Part shown: positions 1-7,143 of the stretch, in pieces
Layout of the letters: each line of letters opens with the position of its first letter
Position numbering within the stretch: the stretch's first letter is position 1
Origin: Planctomycetota bacterium
Lineage (GTDB): Bacteria; Planctomycetota; Planctomycetia; Pirellulales; Pirellulaceae
Direction of reading: 5' to 3'
DNA: 11,020 nucleotides
Assembly (NCBI GenBank): GCA_023417165.1
Contig: JAEZGD010000648.1
Span: forward strand, 1 to 11,020
Position numbers and translations under genes: made by a program
The notes under the pieces: generated by a model
The model's input: the letters and a program-made list of their open reading frames with translations, nothing else
What the model was told of the DNA's origin: nothing
The model's database searches: none

Positions 1-2148
1 ACGGGGGCGAAGGGAGCGCCGCCCACGTCCGTCATTCTGGACACGGACATTGGCGACGACATCGATGACACCTGGGCGTTGGCCATGCTCCTGGGCATGC
101 CAGAACTGGATGTCAAACTCATCGTTACCGACTATGGCAATACGCCGGAACGAACCCGACTCGTCGCAAAAATCCTTCAACGTGTCGGGCGCACCGATAT
201 TCCCATCGGTACGGGAATCAAGACTGGCGACGAGCCCCTGCCCCAGAAGCGTTGGCTGAGCGATTACGACCTGAGCACCTACCCAGGCAAAATCCACGAA
301 GACGGTGTCGCGGCGCTCATTGACGCGATCCACGCACAACCGGGCAACATCACCGTCATCACCATCGGTCCCGTTCCCAATATCAAAGAGGCTCTGCGCC
401 GCGATCCGAAGATTGCGACCAAGGCCCGCATTGTTTGCACTGGCGGTCGCATCTACAAAGGATTTGAAAATGGCGGCAAGCCCGCAGCCGATTGGAATGT
501 ACGCGCCGATGCCGCGTCCTGGCAGGCGATGGTCGCGGCCCCGTGGATGATCACGACTTCGCCGCTCGATGCCTCGGCGGAACTTGCGCTGCTTGGCAAG
601 CACTACGCGGCCGTCGCCCACTCGAAGCATCATCCTCTTGCGCGCGTCGTCATCGAAAACTACGAACTCTGGGCCTACCGCGACCGTTATCCGAAAGACG
701 CCAGCAGCACGCTCTTCGACCTGGCGGCGATTTACCTGGCTCACTCCGAAGATTTCGCGCGCGTCGAGACGCGCAAGCACATTGTGGACGACGAGGGGCA
801 CACACGTATCTCTGACGACGGCAAGGAAGTGCGGTGCCAATTGGGATGGAAGGATCGCAAGGCGTTCGACGCCTATGTCGTCAGTACATTAACCGATTCA
901 CCTCAGGACGCAGCAGCCTCTTCCCAATCGACCGCCAGACCGGATCTGGTCGAGGAAGTGTTGGCAGGCAAGCGCCAGGAAGCCCGCGCATCGTGGTGGG
1001 GATTCGATCCCGCGGATTCCACCGAGTGTCTCCAGAAGGCGATTAACTCCAAAGTCAAACGGCTGATTCTCGATCGACAGTCCTCGCCATGGATCACGCG
1101 ACCGTTGACCGGCGTCAGCAACCAGGAAATCGTCTTTGAGGAGGGCACCGAGTTGGTCGCGCTCCAAGGCGCCTACAAGGCGAAAGGCGATTGTCTGTTA
1201 TCGTTCCGCGAATGCGAAAATGTGATCCTCCGGGGCGACAAAGCGGATGGTGGCAAGTCGGCCCACATTCGCATGCACAAGCCAGACTATCAATCCTCCG
1301 CCTACCAAAGGTCGGAATGGCGGCATGGCGTGGCATTCTCCGGATGTCGCAACGTGCTGGTTCAAGACCTCACGATCGAACAAACGGGAGGCGACGCCAT
1401 CTACCTTGGCACGGGCTCGAAGCACAGCCCCAACCGTCAGGTGACGATTCGGCGCGTCGACTGCAACGCAAACCACCGACAAGGTATCAGCGTCATCAGC
1501 GTCGAGGACCTGCTCATCGAAGAATGCCAACTGCGCAACACCGATGGCACCGCCCCGGCGGCGGGCATCGATTTTGAACCCAATCACCCGGAGGATTCCT
1601 TGATCCGCTGCGTGGTGCGCCGCTGCACCGCCGAAAACAATTCAGGCACCGGCTTTCAACTCTGCCCACAATTCCTGACCAGTAAGTCCAGCCCCTTCTC
1701 GATTCACCTCGAACAGTGTGTTTCTTGCGGCAACAAACAGCATGCCATTCACTTGATCAGCAACCCGAACGATCCACCGGCGGGAAGCCTGCGGATCACG
1801 GAATTCCTGGCGGAGAACGATGGCATGGCCGGTCTCTCCATACAGTTCAATCCCTTCGATGCAGTGCGCGTTGACGTGGAAGACACGATTTTTCGCGGAT
1901 GCGCCGTTAAGGATCGGTTTTTCCCGCCTTTGTACCTGCAAGGTCTCGACACCGCAGGCCGCGCTGCAGGCAACCTGCACTTCAACAAGCTTACAGTAGA
2001 AGATGATCGCGACCGTTCGATCCTGAAAATCCGCGACCGCAAAGAGAACGGTATCAAAGCCGTCACCGGAAACATCATCCTGAAACGTAACGGACAAAGC
2101 CAATCTATCGCCATTGACGATGCCTGGCTGAAAACCATGGGCGAATAA
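1..2148 (+). CDS. Nucleoside hydrolase fused to right-handed beta-helix domain (5' end missing)
   Basis: The reading frame is open from base 1, so the true start lies upstream; the first ATG in the window (79) falls after the metal-binding motif and is not the start. Numbering codons from base 1, codons 11-30 hold the nucleoside hydrolase signature DTDIGDDIDD, a variant of the Ca2+-binding DTDPGxDD loop. Next come GPVPN (123-127; the usual GPLTN has Thr at the fourth position), DWNVRADAAS (N166, as in the family's N-x-x-x-D-P-E-A-A segment) and FDLAA (D240, at the place of the C-terminal Ca2+-ligand Asp). From about codon 331, WWGFDPADSTECLQ opens a parallel beta-helix (pectate-lyase-like) module with repeated strand/turn units such as CRNVLVQDLTIEQTGGDAIYL and VEDLLIEECQL, reaching nearly to codon 700. 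Family knowledge: IUNH enzymes cleave N-glycosidic bonds of nucleosides; beta-helices bind or cleave polysaccharides. The substrate is unknown, and export cannot be judged without the N-terminus. Confidence 0.9.
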   Translation, partial: TGAKGAPPTSVILDTDIGDDIDDTWALAMLLGMPELDVKLIVTDYGNTPERTRLVAKILQRVGRTDIPIGTGIKTGDEPLPQKRWLSDYDLSTYPGKIHEDGVAALIDAIHAQPGNITVITIGPVPNIKEALRRDPKIATKARIVCTGGRIYKGFENGGKPAADWNVRADAASWQAMVAAPWMITTSPLDASAELALLGKHYAAVAHSKHHPLARVVIENYELWAYRDRYPKDASSTLFDLAAIYLAHSEDFARVETRKHIVDDEGHTRISDDGKEVRCQLGWKDRKAFDAYVVSTLTDSPQDAAASSQSTARPDLVEEVLAGKRQEARASWWGFDPADSTECLQKAINSKVKRLILDRQSSPWITRPLTGVSNQEIVFEEGTELVALQGAYKAKGDCLLSFRECENVILRGDKADGGKSAHIRMHKPDYQSSAYQRSEWRHGVAFSGCRNVLVQDLTIEQTGGDAIYLGTGSKHSPNRQVTIRRVDCNANHRQGISVISVEDLLIEECQLRNTDGTAPAAGIDFEPNHPEDSLIRCVVRRCTAENNSGTGFQLCPQFLTSKSSPFSIHLEQCVSCGNKQHAIHLISNPNDPPAGSLRITEFLAENDGMAGLSIQFNPFDAVRVDVEDTIFRGCAVKDRFFPPLYLQGLDTAGRAAGNLHFNKLTVEDDRDRSILKIRDRKENGIKAVTGNIILKRNGQSQSIAIDDAWLKTMGE

Positions 2149-2217
2149 TCGCGAGTTGTAGCAGAGCGTTTGGGATCAGATACTGCCTACTGGTCTGCCA
2201 TCATTCGTGACGCAAAC

Positions 2218-2252
2218 TGGCGTTACACGCATGTTGGTTGCGTGTGCCTTTT
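2218..2252 (+). terminator. Possible terminator after the nucleoside hydrolase gene
   Basis: The arms ACACGC (2225-2230) and GCGTGT (2240-2245) form a perfect 6-bp stem with a 9-nt loop. GGC just before and GCC just after can extend it across a 3-nt bulge. It is followed by TTTT (2249-2252), about 70 bp after the hydrolase stop codon. The U-tract is short, so this is only a candidate. If real, it favours the downstream start at 2311 for the next ORF. Confidence 0.3.
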
Positions 2253-2298
2253 GGTTTCTCGACAGCATAGATTCTTCGATGACCAGCGCTTCAGGTTT

Positions 2299-2302
2299 GA
2301 GG
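2299..2302 (+). promoter_or_regulatory. Ribosome binding site favouring the 2311 start
   Basis: GAGG lies 8 nt before the ATG at 2311. The alternative TTG start at 2170 has no comparable purine-rich site, so this signal decides the start proposed for the small ORF. Confidence 0.3.
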
Positions 2303-2310
2303 CGGGCAGC

Positions 2311-2607
2311 ATGGTGAGTCCTCAACTCGCGGTCACGATGGCGTTGCTTCATCCTATCGACGCACGTGCTTGCTTTGAATTGGTTCTGGAATCACCGAAG
2401 CTGCGTGACCATGTAATGCGGCGAGTGTCGGCAGAGCGGGCGCTCGTTTGTCTGGGAGTTCGCGAAGCAGCAGACGTGACGCTTGAGGGTTGGAGCATCT
2501 TCGATAAGGACTATGCGATGCTTGCGAACCAAGTGGTTCAAGAGCAATGGGAGTTCTGGCGGCAGAGAGTACCGTTCTGCGGGCCCTCGAATCACAAGCG
2601 GCACTAA
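2311..2607 (+). CDS. Small hypothetical protein (doubtful)
   Basis: An open frame of 98 codons from ATG 2311; the same frame is open back to a TTG at 2170 (145 codons). I do not recognise a family. The predicted protein is soluble, mixed-charge and largely helical, with three Trp near the C-terminus (GWSIF, EQWEFW) and no signal peptide or membrane segment. ATG 2311 was preferred because of its GAGG site and because a terminator-like hairpin lies between 2218 and 2252. The frame is the same as that of the upstream nucleoside hydrolase, separated by its TAA at 2146. The ORF ends 16 bp before the end of the convergent sialidase-like gene. Whether it is translated is uncertain. Confidence 0.35.
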   Translation: MVSPQLAVTMALLHPIDARACFELVLESPKLRDHVMRRVSAERALVCLGVREAADVTLEGWSIFDKDYAMLANQVVQEQWEFWRQRVPFCGPSNHKRH

Positions 2608-2625
2608 AGATCAGGGCCACTTTTT
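2582..2625 (+). terminator. Possible terminator in the convergent gap
   Basis: The arms GGCCCT (2582-2587) and AGGGCC (2613-2618) are perfect complements and are followed by AC and TTTTT (2621-2625). The loop of 25 nt is long, and the left arm lies inside the end of the small ORF. It sits where the plus-strand and minus-strand genes converge, which is a sensible place for transcription to end. Confidence 0.35.
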
Positions 2626-3763
2626 ATGGAACGATTAGCCGACATTGAACCGTATAGTTTTTGCCTTCGCGACGTTCCCAGGCGGCGACTACCGGTCCGC
2701 GACCGTTTGGGCCCGCCGCGATGACGGGATCGGCGGCATGACTCGCCAACTCAATCGGCGATTTGCTTTCAGGCGTAAGCAGATAGGCTACATCGCCGCG
2801 TTTCTTGAGCCAGACGACGAACGGGCCGGCGTCTGTCGCAGCAATCCAAGGCTGCTCCCCGGCTCCCAGACGTTGTTCTTTCGGTTCGCCTTCGAGCGAT
2901 AGAAACACGGCTTTATCTCGACGCCAGGCGGAGGCGAGCTTGCCGCCCGCACTCGTCGCAATCGCGCCTCCATCCATCGGGCAAGCATTGAGCGGCCATG
3001 ATCCAGCGCCAAGTTTAAAGGCCTTGCCGAACGTCTGGCCACCATCCATCGAGGATGCGACGTAGATGTCGCGGGCTCCATCGACGGAGTTACGCCATTG
3101 CGCATGGATGCGGCCGCGACCATCGGTGGTAACGCTCGGATGACAGCACTCGCAGACACTACCGTCCGGTGACTTGTAGACGAGGACATTCTTGCTCCAG
3201 GTGACGCCTCCATCCGGGGAACTGGAGGCCATCACCTCGGTACTGCCGCTGCGCAGGTCGAGCCAAACGCAGTGCATTTCCCCTTTGGGTCCGGCGCACA
3301 TGGCATGCAGCCCCTCCCGCGCAGCGTCAGTGACGTCGTTGACTTGCACGGGAGCGGCCCAAGACTTTCCGCCATCGACGGATCGGATGGCCAACAAGTC
3401 GCCATCTCGACCTTTGCCTTGTTTGCCGCCAATGACAGTAACACAAATCGCCTTGTCGGAAACGGCAATACGCGGTCCGCGGCGCATGCCCAGCGACATC
3501 TCATTTGCGGCCGGTAAATCGACCGGCTTCCCGAAGCTCTTACCGCCATCATCCGAACGGCAATACCGTGCCAGATCACCGACGCCATACACAACATGGA
3601 TGGTTCCTCGAGCGTCCACAGCCACCTGCGGTTGCTGAGGATTTTGAGGAGCAGCCCCGCGATCGAGTTCGACCGGCTCCGCAGCCGAACCCCTTGCGGG
3701 AGCGATCGCGCCTAGAATCGCAATCATCACGACGCACCAGCATTGACGTCGAAAGTTACGCAT
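2624..3763 (-). CDS. Secreted BNR/Asp-box sialidase-like protein
   Basis: 379 residues. Residues 1-28 form a Sec-type signal peptide (basic MRNFRR, hydrophobic VVMIAILGAIA, then GSAA before EP), so the product is probably exported. Four Asp-box (BNR) repeats of the S-x-D-x-G-x-x-W/F type are visible: SDDGGKSF (70-77), SVDGGKSW (128-135), SPDGGVTW (182-189) and SMDGGQTF (238-245). Such repeats mark the six-bladed beta-propeller of sialidases and related proteins. A Cys-rich CECCHPS segment (204-210) and NACPMDGG (259-266) are notable. Asp boxes are structural, so true neuraminidase activity cannot be claimed; an arginine triad was not established. The ATG at 3761-3763 is preceded by a GGGGGA-type site 8-9 nt upstream. 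The catalase gene lies 158 bp upstream on the same strand, far enough for a separate promoter. Confidence 0.85.
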   Translation of the reverse strand: MRNFRRQCWCVVMIAILGAIAPARGSAAEPVELDRGAAPQNPQQPQVAVDARGTIHVVYGVGDLARYCRSDDGGKSFGKPVDLPAANEMSLGMRRGPRIAVSDKAICVTVIGGKQGKGRDGDLLAIRSVDGGKSWAAPVQVNDVTDAAREGLHAMCAGPKGEMHCVWLDLRSGSTEVMASSSPDGGVTWSKNVLVYKSPDGSVCECCHPSVTTDGRGRIHAQWRNSVDGARDIYVASSMDGGQTFGKAFKLGAGSWPLNACPMDGGAIATSAGGKLASAWRRDKAVFLSLEGEPKEQRLGAGEQPWIAATDAGPFVVWLKKRGDVAYLLTPESKSPIELASHAADPVIAAGPNGRGPVVAAWERREGKNYTVQCRLIVP

Positions 3764-3921
3764 GATCGGTCCCCCGGGAAATAGCGTCCGAAGCTTCGTC
3801 GATTCGATCCTCAGGCGGACTAATACTACATGTCGTCGGACTCAACGAAGCCATTAGAAAGCCGCGTTAAGGTTGCTAGAACAAATAAGCCTGGCATTCC
3901 GCTGGAGAAGGCGGACTTGGC

Positions 3922-5421
3922 TTAGCTCTCTCCCATGCCTTCGGCGGGCTTCGGCGCACTGCCGGTGCGGACTTTGTCCTCAATCTGCTGGCCGACGGCG
4001 GGGTCGATGTTCTTCCAGTATTGAAAGGCCCGCTGGAGCACTTCGCCGTGGACGCCGCCCAGCAAGCTTCCCGCCACCTGATCGACTAGCTTCGCGCGCT
4101 GCTCGTCGTTGAAGACGTCGCGCACCAAGATGCCTGGCTGAGAAAAGTCGTCATCGTCGGCGCGTAGCGTGTAGGCGCTGCGCACCATTTCGCCATCGGC
4201 TGACCAACCGTCTGGCATCGGCCCAGTATCGTCCGCCCATGGGCGACCTTCGCTGTTGGGCGCATAGACGGGGGCATTGCCGGTGTGTTCATAGCACATC
4301 TGCCCATCGATCATGTAGGTATTAACGGGGCATTTGGGGCGATTCACCGGCAGTTGATGGAAGTTGGTGCCGATGCGGTTGCGCTGGGCATCGTTATAGG
4401 CGAATGCGCGCGCAAGCAGCATCTTGTCTGGCGACAGGCCGATGCCTGGCACCGTGTTGCCTGGCGAGAAAGCCGCCTGCTCGATCTGGGCGAAGAAATT
4501 CTCGGGATTGCGGTTGAGCGTCATCGTGCCGACTTTGTGCAGCGGGTAGTCGACATGCGGCCAGGTTTTCGTCAGGTCAAAGGGATTGAGACGATATGTT
4601 TTGGCATCAGCATAAGGCATGATCTGCACCGAAAGCGTCCAACTGGGATGCTCGCCGCGGGCGATCGCTTCGAACAGATCGCGGCGATGAAAGTCGGCGT
4701 CGCGGCCCGCCATCTCGGCGGCTTCGGCGTTGGTGAAGAACGCCATCCCTTGGTTTGTATGAAAATGATACTTCACCCAACATTTCTCGCCGCCGGTGTT
4801 GATCCACATGAAGGTATGTGAGCCGTAGCCATTCATGTGCCGCCAGGTGCGCGGCAAGCCGCGCTCGCCCATCAAGTAGGTAACTTGATGCGCCGACTCA
4901 GGGTTGCTGGTCCAGAAGTCCCACTGCATATGGTTGTCGCGCAGTCCCGAATCAGGCAGCCGCTTCTGGCTGCGAATGAAGTGCGGAAATTTCATCGGGT
5001 CGCGCACGAAGAAGATCGGCGTGTTGTTGCCTACAAGATCGTAGTTGCCTTCGCTGGTATAGAACTTGAGCGAAAAGCCGCGCACATCGCGCCACGTATC
5101 GGGGCTCCCCTGCTCGCCAGCGACGTTCGAGAACCGCGCCAATATCTCGGTGGTCGTGCCCTTCTGAAATAGCGCCGCACTGGTGAAGGCTGAGACATCC
5201 TCGGTCGTTTCGAAGACACCGAACGCGCCCGCACCTTTAGCGTGCGGCTGGCGCTCTGGCACCTTTTCGCGGTTGAAATGCGCCATCTGCTCGAGAAAGT
5301 GCACATCGTGCAGCAGGATGGGACCGTCAGGACCAATCGTTAGCGAGTTCCGGTCGCTGGGGGCCGGCACGCCGGTGCTCATCGTCGAGCCCATATTCTG
5401 GTTGTCTTTCGACGTAGCCAT
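3922..5421 (-). CDS. katA: Small-subunit haem catalase
   Basis: 499 residues, the usual length of small-subunit (clade 3-like) monofunctional catalases, which turn H2O2 into water and O2 in the cytoplasm. The distal haem-pocket His is H60 in ERQPHAKGAGAFG. The catalytic Asn is N133 in DLVGNNTPIFFVRD, 73 residues after the His as in bovine catalase. The proximal haem-ligand Tyr is Y342 in ARAFAYNDAQRNRIG, with R338 four residues before it. NRNPENFFAQIEQAAFSP (303-320) is another family hallmark. There is no signal peptide. The start is supported by AGGGGA 8 nt before the ATG. The upstream region holds a promoter-like pair and two dyads, consistent with regulated expression. The gene looks intact. 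The clade and the symbol are inferred from length and motifs, without an alignment. Confidence 0.96.
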   Translation of the reverse strand: MATSKDNQNMGSTMSTGVPAPSDRNSLTIGPDGPILLHDVHFLEQMAHFNREKVPERQPHAKGAGAFGVFETTEDVSAFTSAALFQKGTTTEILARFSNVAGEQGSPDTWRDVRGFSLKFYTSEGNYDLVGNNTPIFFVRDPMKFPHFIRSQKRLPDSGLRDNHMQWDFWTSNPESAHQVTYLMGERGLPRTWRHMNGYGSHTFMWINTGGEKCWVKYHFHTNQGMAFFTNAEAAEMAGRDADFHRRDLFEAIARGEHPSWTLSVQIMPYADAKTYRLNPFDLTKTWPHVDYPLHKVGTMTLNRNPENFFAQIEQAAFSPGNTVPGIGLSPDKMLLARAFAYNDAQRNRIGTNFHQLPVNRPKCPVNTYMIDGQMCYEHTGNAPVYAPNSEGRPWADDTGPMPDGWSADGEMVRSAYTLRADDDDFSQPGILVRDVFNDEQRAKLVDQVAGSLLGGVHGEVLQRAFQYWKNIDPAVGQQIEDKVRTGSAPKPAEGMGES

Positions 5422-5467
5422 GGCAGTTCCCCTGTATTTGGAAGCCCACGTGTTGCTTCAGTGGCGG

Positions 5468-5497
5468 AGTTTACCACGGATTTTGAAGGGTTTTCAA
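5468..5497 (-). promoter_or_regulatory. Candidate catalase promoter (-35/-10)
   Basis: On the minus strand TTGAAA (5492-5497) and TAAACT (5468-5473) are separated by 18 bp and lie 47-76 bp before the catalase ATG. Both hexamers are imperfect matches to the sigma-70 consensus, and planctomycete promoters are poorly defined, so this is tentative. Two dyads overlap or adjoin the -35 element. Confidence 0.35.
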
Positions 5498-5516
5498 TCA
5501 AATGCGAAACTTTCGC
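5483..5516 (-). promoter_or_regulatory. Two dyads upstream of catalase (candidate operators)
   Basis: GCGAAA-C-TTTCGC (5504-5516) is a perfect 13-bp palindrome about 83 bp upstream of the catalase start. TTGAA-GGGTT-TTCAA (5483-5497) is a second perfect dyad with a 5-bp spacer and overlaps the proposed -35 element. Together they suit an activator site next to the promoter plus a repressor site on it. Neither matches a regulator consensus I can name with confidence. Confidence 0.35.
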
Positions 5517-5682
5517 CCTACCAATGGTGGCTGAGACGATGGTCAACATGGATACGAATGCGAGTGTCGCAATCCTGCGAATGTTTCAACGACTAAACGC
5601 TGAAGGCGTGACCGTCATTCGGGTCACGCACGCTTCGCGGGCATGTTCTACGCCGATCGAACCATGAGTGTCGCCGGTGCCT
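5512..5682 (+). pseudogene. Decayed fragment of an ABC-transporter ATPase (MacB/LolD type)
   Basis: The forward translation resembles the C-terminal part of MacB/LolD-type ATP-binding proteins. In frame 1, MVAETMVNMDTNASVAIL (from 5524) matches the usual ADEPTGNLDT-x-T-S-x-x-I-L block (Walker B end and D-loop), followed by RMFQRLNAEGVTVIRVTH (5578-5631) with the H-loop His. The matching sequence then continues in frame 3 as FAGMFYADRTM (5634-5666), like the family's A-x-Y-A-D-R-T-I, so a frameshift lies near 5631-5634. The Walker B Asp and the PTG of the D-loop are altered. There is no Walker A or signature motif, because the sequence upstream is the catalase promoter. It is a non-functional remnant; an untested alternative is a chance similarity, which the length and motif order make unlikely. 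Confidence 0.6.
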
Positions 5683-5692
5683 CGGCATTCGT

Positions 5693-5708
5693 ACCTCGGC
5701 AACGAGGT
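5693..5708 (+). other. Perfect hairpin with GCAA tetraloop
   Basis: ACCTCG (5693-5698) and CGAGGT (5703-5708) pair perfectly around GCAA, a GNRA-type tetraloop. The right arm overlaps GTCTGG (5707-5712), which can pair with CCAGAC (5732-5737), followed by TTT. The site lies about 85-100 bp before the phosphoesterase start, between it and the ABC remnant. It could be a leader hairpin or the relic of a terminator. Confidence 0.3.
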
Positions 5709-5793
5709 CTGGACATTGCCTGGCGTTGCGACCAGACTTTGAAGGATATTGGTCCGCAGCGCCGATTCTCGATTCTGCTGAAGGGGTTCTGGA

Positions 5794-7059
5794 ATGAGTT
5801 TGCCGCGTCGCAGTTTTCTGGGTTTGATTCCTCTGTCGGCTTTAAGTTTACAACTCAGCCCAAAGGCGGCGGCGATGGAGCCGGTTGCCGAGAAGGCGCT
5901 GCCGCTGATCATTAGTCCGCCGGTCGTGCAACATCCGCAGGCCGATGGCTTTTCGGTTCACTTCGCGGTGTCGTCCCTCGCCACCGGCTGGGTCGAATGG
6001 GGTTGGTCGGCCGATAAGCTGGATCAAGTAGCCATTGCGGCGCAGCATGGGCTCGTCCAGGCGAGCGATCTCGCGCTCGGGATTCAGGTCCGGCTCGGCG
6101 AACCTGTCCCTGCTGGCAAGCCCATCTATTACCGCGTCGTCGCTCAGCCGCTGGCTTACAAGAACGCCTATCAGCTAGTGCGTGGCGAAAGTGTTGCCGG
6201 CCAGGTGCAGCGGCTAAGTTTGCCCAGTGCGAGCGCTGAGCAAATCACGATCGCAATCGTCAACGATACGCACGAACACCAGGCGACGATCGACGCTTTA
6301 CACCAGCGCGTCGAGGCTCTTGCTCCTGACGTTCTGCTTTGGAATGGCGATACTTGCAACGATTTCGATGCCAAAGACGATCCGATGCAGATTGTGTTGA
6401 ATCCCGGGCGCAATGTTGCTAAGGGCTGGGCAACGGAGCGTCCGCTGTTGTTCGTGCCTGGCAATCACGATGTTCGTGGCCAACGAGCCCGCGAATTGAC
6501 CGCCGGATTGAGCGGTTGGCCGAATCAATCCGACGCGCCGTATAACTTCGCGCTGCGATTGGGGCCTATCGCCTTGGTCGGACTCGATACCGGCGAAGAC
6601 AAGCCCGACGCGCATCCGGTGTTCGCAGGCACGGCGGCTTACGAGCCCTATCGCGAACACCAGGCGGCGTGGCTAAAGAAGGCCATTGCCGAACCCGAGA
6701 TTGCAGAAGCGCCGCTGCGACTGGCCGTCTGTCATATTCCGTTGCGCGGCCTGCCTGGCCACAACGACGGAACCACACTGGAAGGGCATGCCTACTATTG
6801 CGGCATGGGCGCAAAACTCTGGTTGCCGATTTTGCGAGAAGCAGGCTTTAAGGCGGTGATTTCTGGCCATATGCACCAGCACCGCATCGATGATCCCACC
6901 GACACCGAGCCGATCATGCAAGTGGTCGGCGGCGGTCCTCGTCCGGAAGGGGCGACGCTGATGATCCTGCGCGCCGAAGGGGACAAAGTAGAACTGCGAG
7001 TCGAAGACCTGACAGGCAAGACCCTTCACCAACGCGAATGGCCGCTGTCGGCTGGCTAA
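5794..7059 (+). CDS. Tat-exported calcineurin-like metallophosphoesterase
   Basis: 421 residues. The N-terminus has a twin-arginine motif (PRRSFLGL, 4-11), a hydrophobic stretch (LIPLSALSLQL) and AAA at 25-27, suggesting Tat export and cleavage near residue 27. Residues about 35-145 form a beta-rich region with the look of the Fn3-like N-terminal domain of purple-acid-phosphatase-like proteins. The catalytic domain carries all the dimetal motifs of the family: NDTHEH (D158, H160), WNGDTCND (D186), PGNHD (N224, H225), CHIP (H314) and SGHMH (H359, H361). It therefore probably hydrolyses phosphate mono- or diesters outside the cytoplasm; the substrate is unknown. The ATG is preceded by GAAGGGG at a good distance. 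Upstream is the catalase/ABC-remnant intergenic region; downstream a minus-strand gene converges. No defect is seen. Confidence 0.92.
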   Translation: MSLPRRSFLGLIPLSALSLQLSPKAAAMEPVAEKALPLIISPPVVQHPQADGFSVHFAVSSLATGWVEWGWSADKLDQVAIAAQHGLVQASDLALGIQVRLGEPVPAGKPIYYRVVAQPLAYKNAYQLVRGESVAGQVQRLSLPSASAEQITIAIVNDTHEHQATIDALHQRVEALAPDVLLWNGDTCNDFDAKDDPMQIVLNPGRNVAKGWATERPLLFVPGNHDVRGQRARELTAGLSGWPNQSDAPYNFALRLGPIALVGLDTGEDKPDAHPVFAGTAAYEPYREHQAAWLKKAIAEPEIAEAPLRLAVCHIPLRGLPGHNDGTTLEGHAYYCGMGAKLWLPILREAGFKAVISGHMHQHRIDDPTDTEPIMQVVGGGPRPEGATLMILRAEGDKVELRVEDLTGKTLHQREWPLSAG

Positions 7060-7099
7060 GTACTGTTGCCGACTTGCGCAACTTGGCCCCTGTGGTGAC

Positions 7100-7123
7100 T
7101 AATAAATGCAACCGCAGGGTTGC
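7100..7123 (-). terminator. Probable terminator of the VOC gene
   Basis: GCAACC (7108-7113) and GGTTGC (7118-7123) form a 6-bp stem with a 4-nt loop. Read on the minus strand it is followed by ATTTATTAG (7107 to 7099), a short U-rich tail, 21 bp after the VOC-gene stop codon. In the plus direction no T-run follows, so it fits the minus-strand gene better, though it lies 49 bp after the phosphoesterase stop. Confidence 0.45.
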
Positions 7124-7143
7124 CTCGTCAGCAATCGTGCGAC

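Noticed and set aside
1642..2103. Minus-strand ORF of 153 codons
   Set aside because: It lies wholly opposite the beta-helix coding region and shows no recognisable domain.
3789..3798. Palindrome CGAAGCTTCG upstream of the sialidase-like gene
   Set aside because: It is a 10-bp perfect palindrome, but it stands alone with no promoter-like pair beside it, so a regulatory role is not supported.
3880..3921. Possible terminator after the catalase gene (TCCGC/GCGGA stem at 3898-3915, T-rich stretch further on, minus strand)
   Set aside because: The stem is only 5 bp, the loop is 8 nt, and the T-rich stretch starts well after the stem.
4285..4821. Plus-strand ORF of 178 codons opposite catalase
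   Set aside because: The opposite strand encodes an intact catalase with all catalytic residues; this frame is an artefact of its codon bias.
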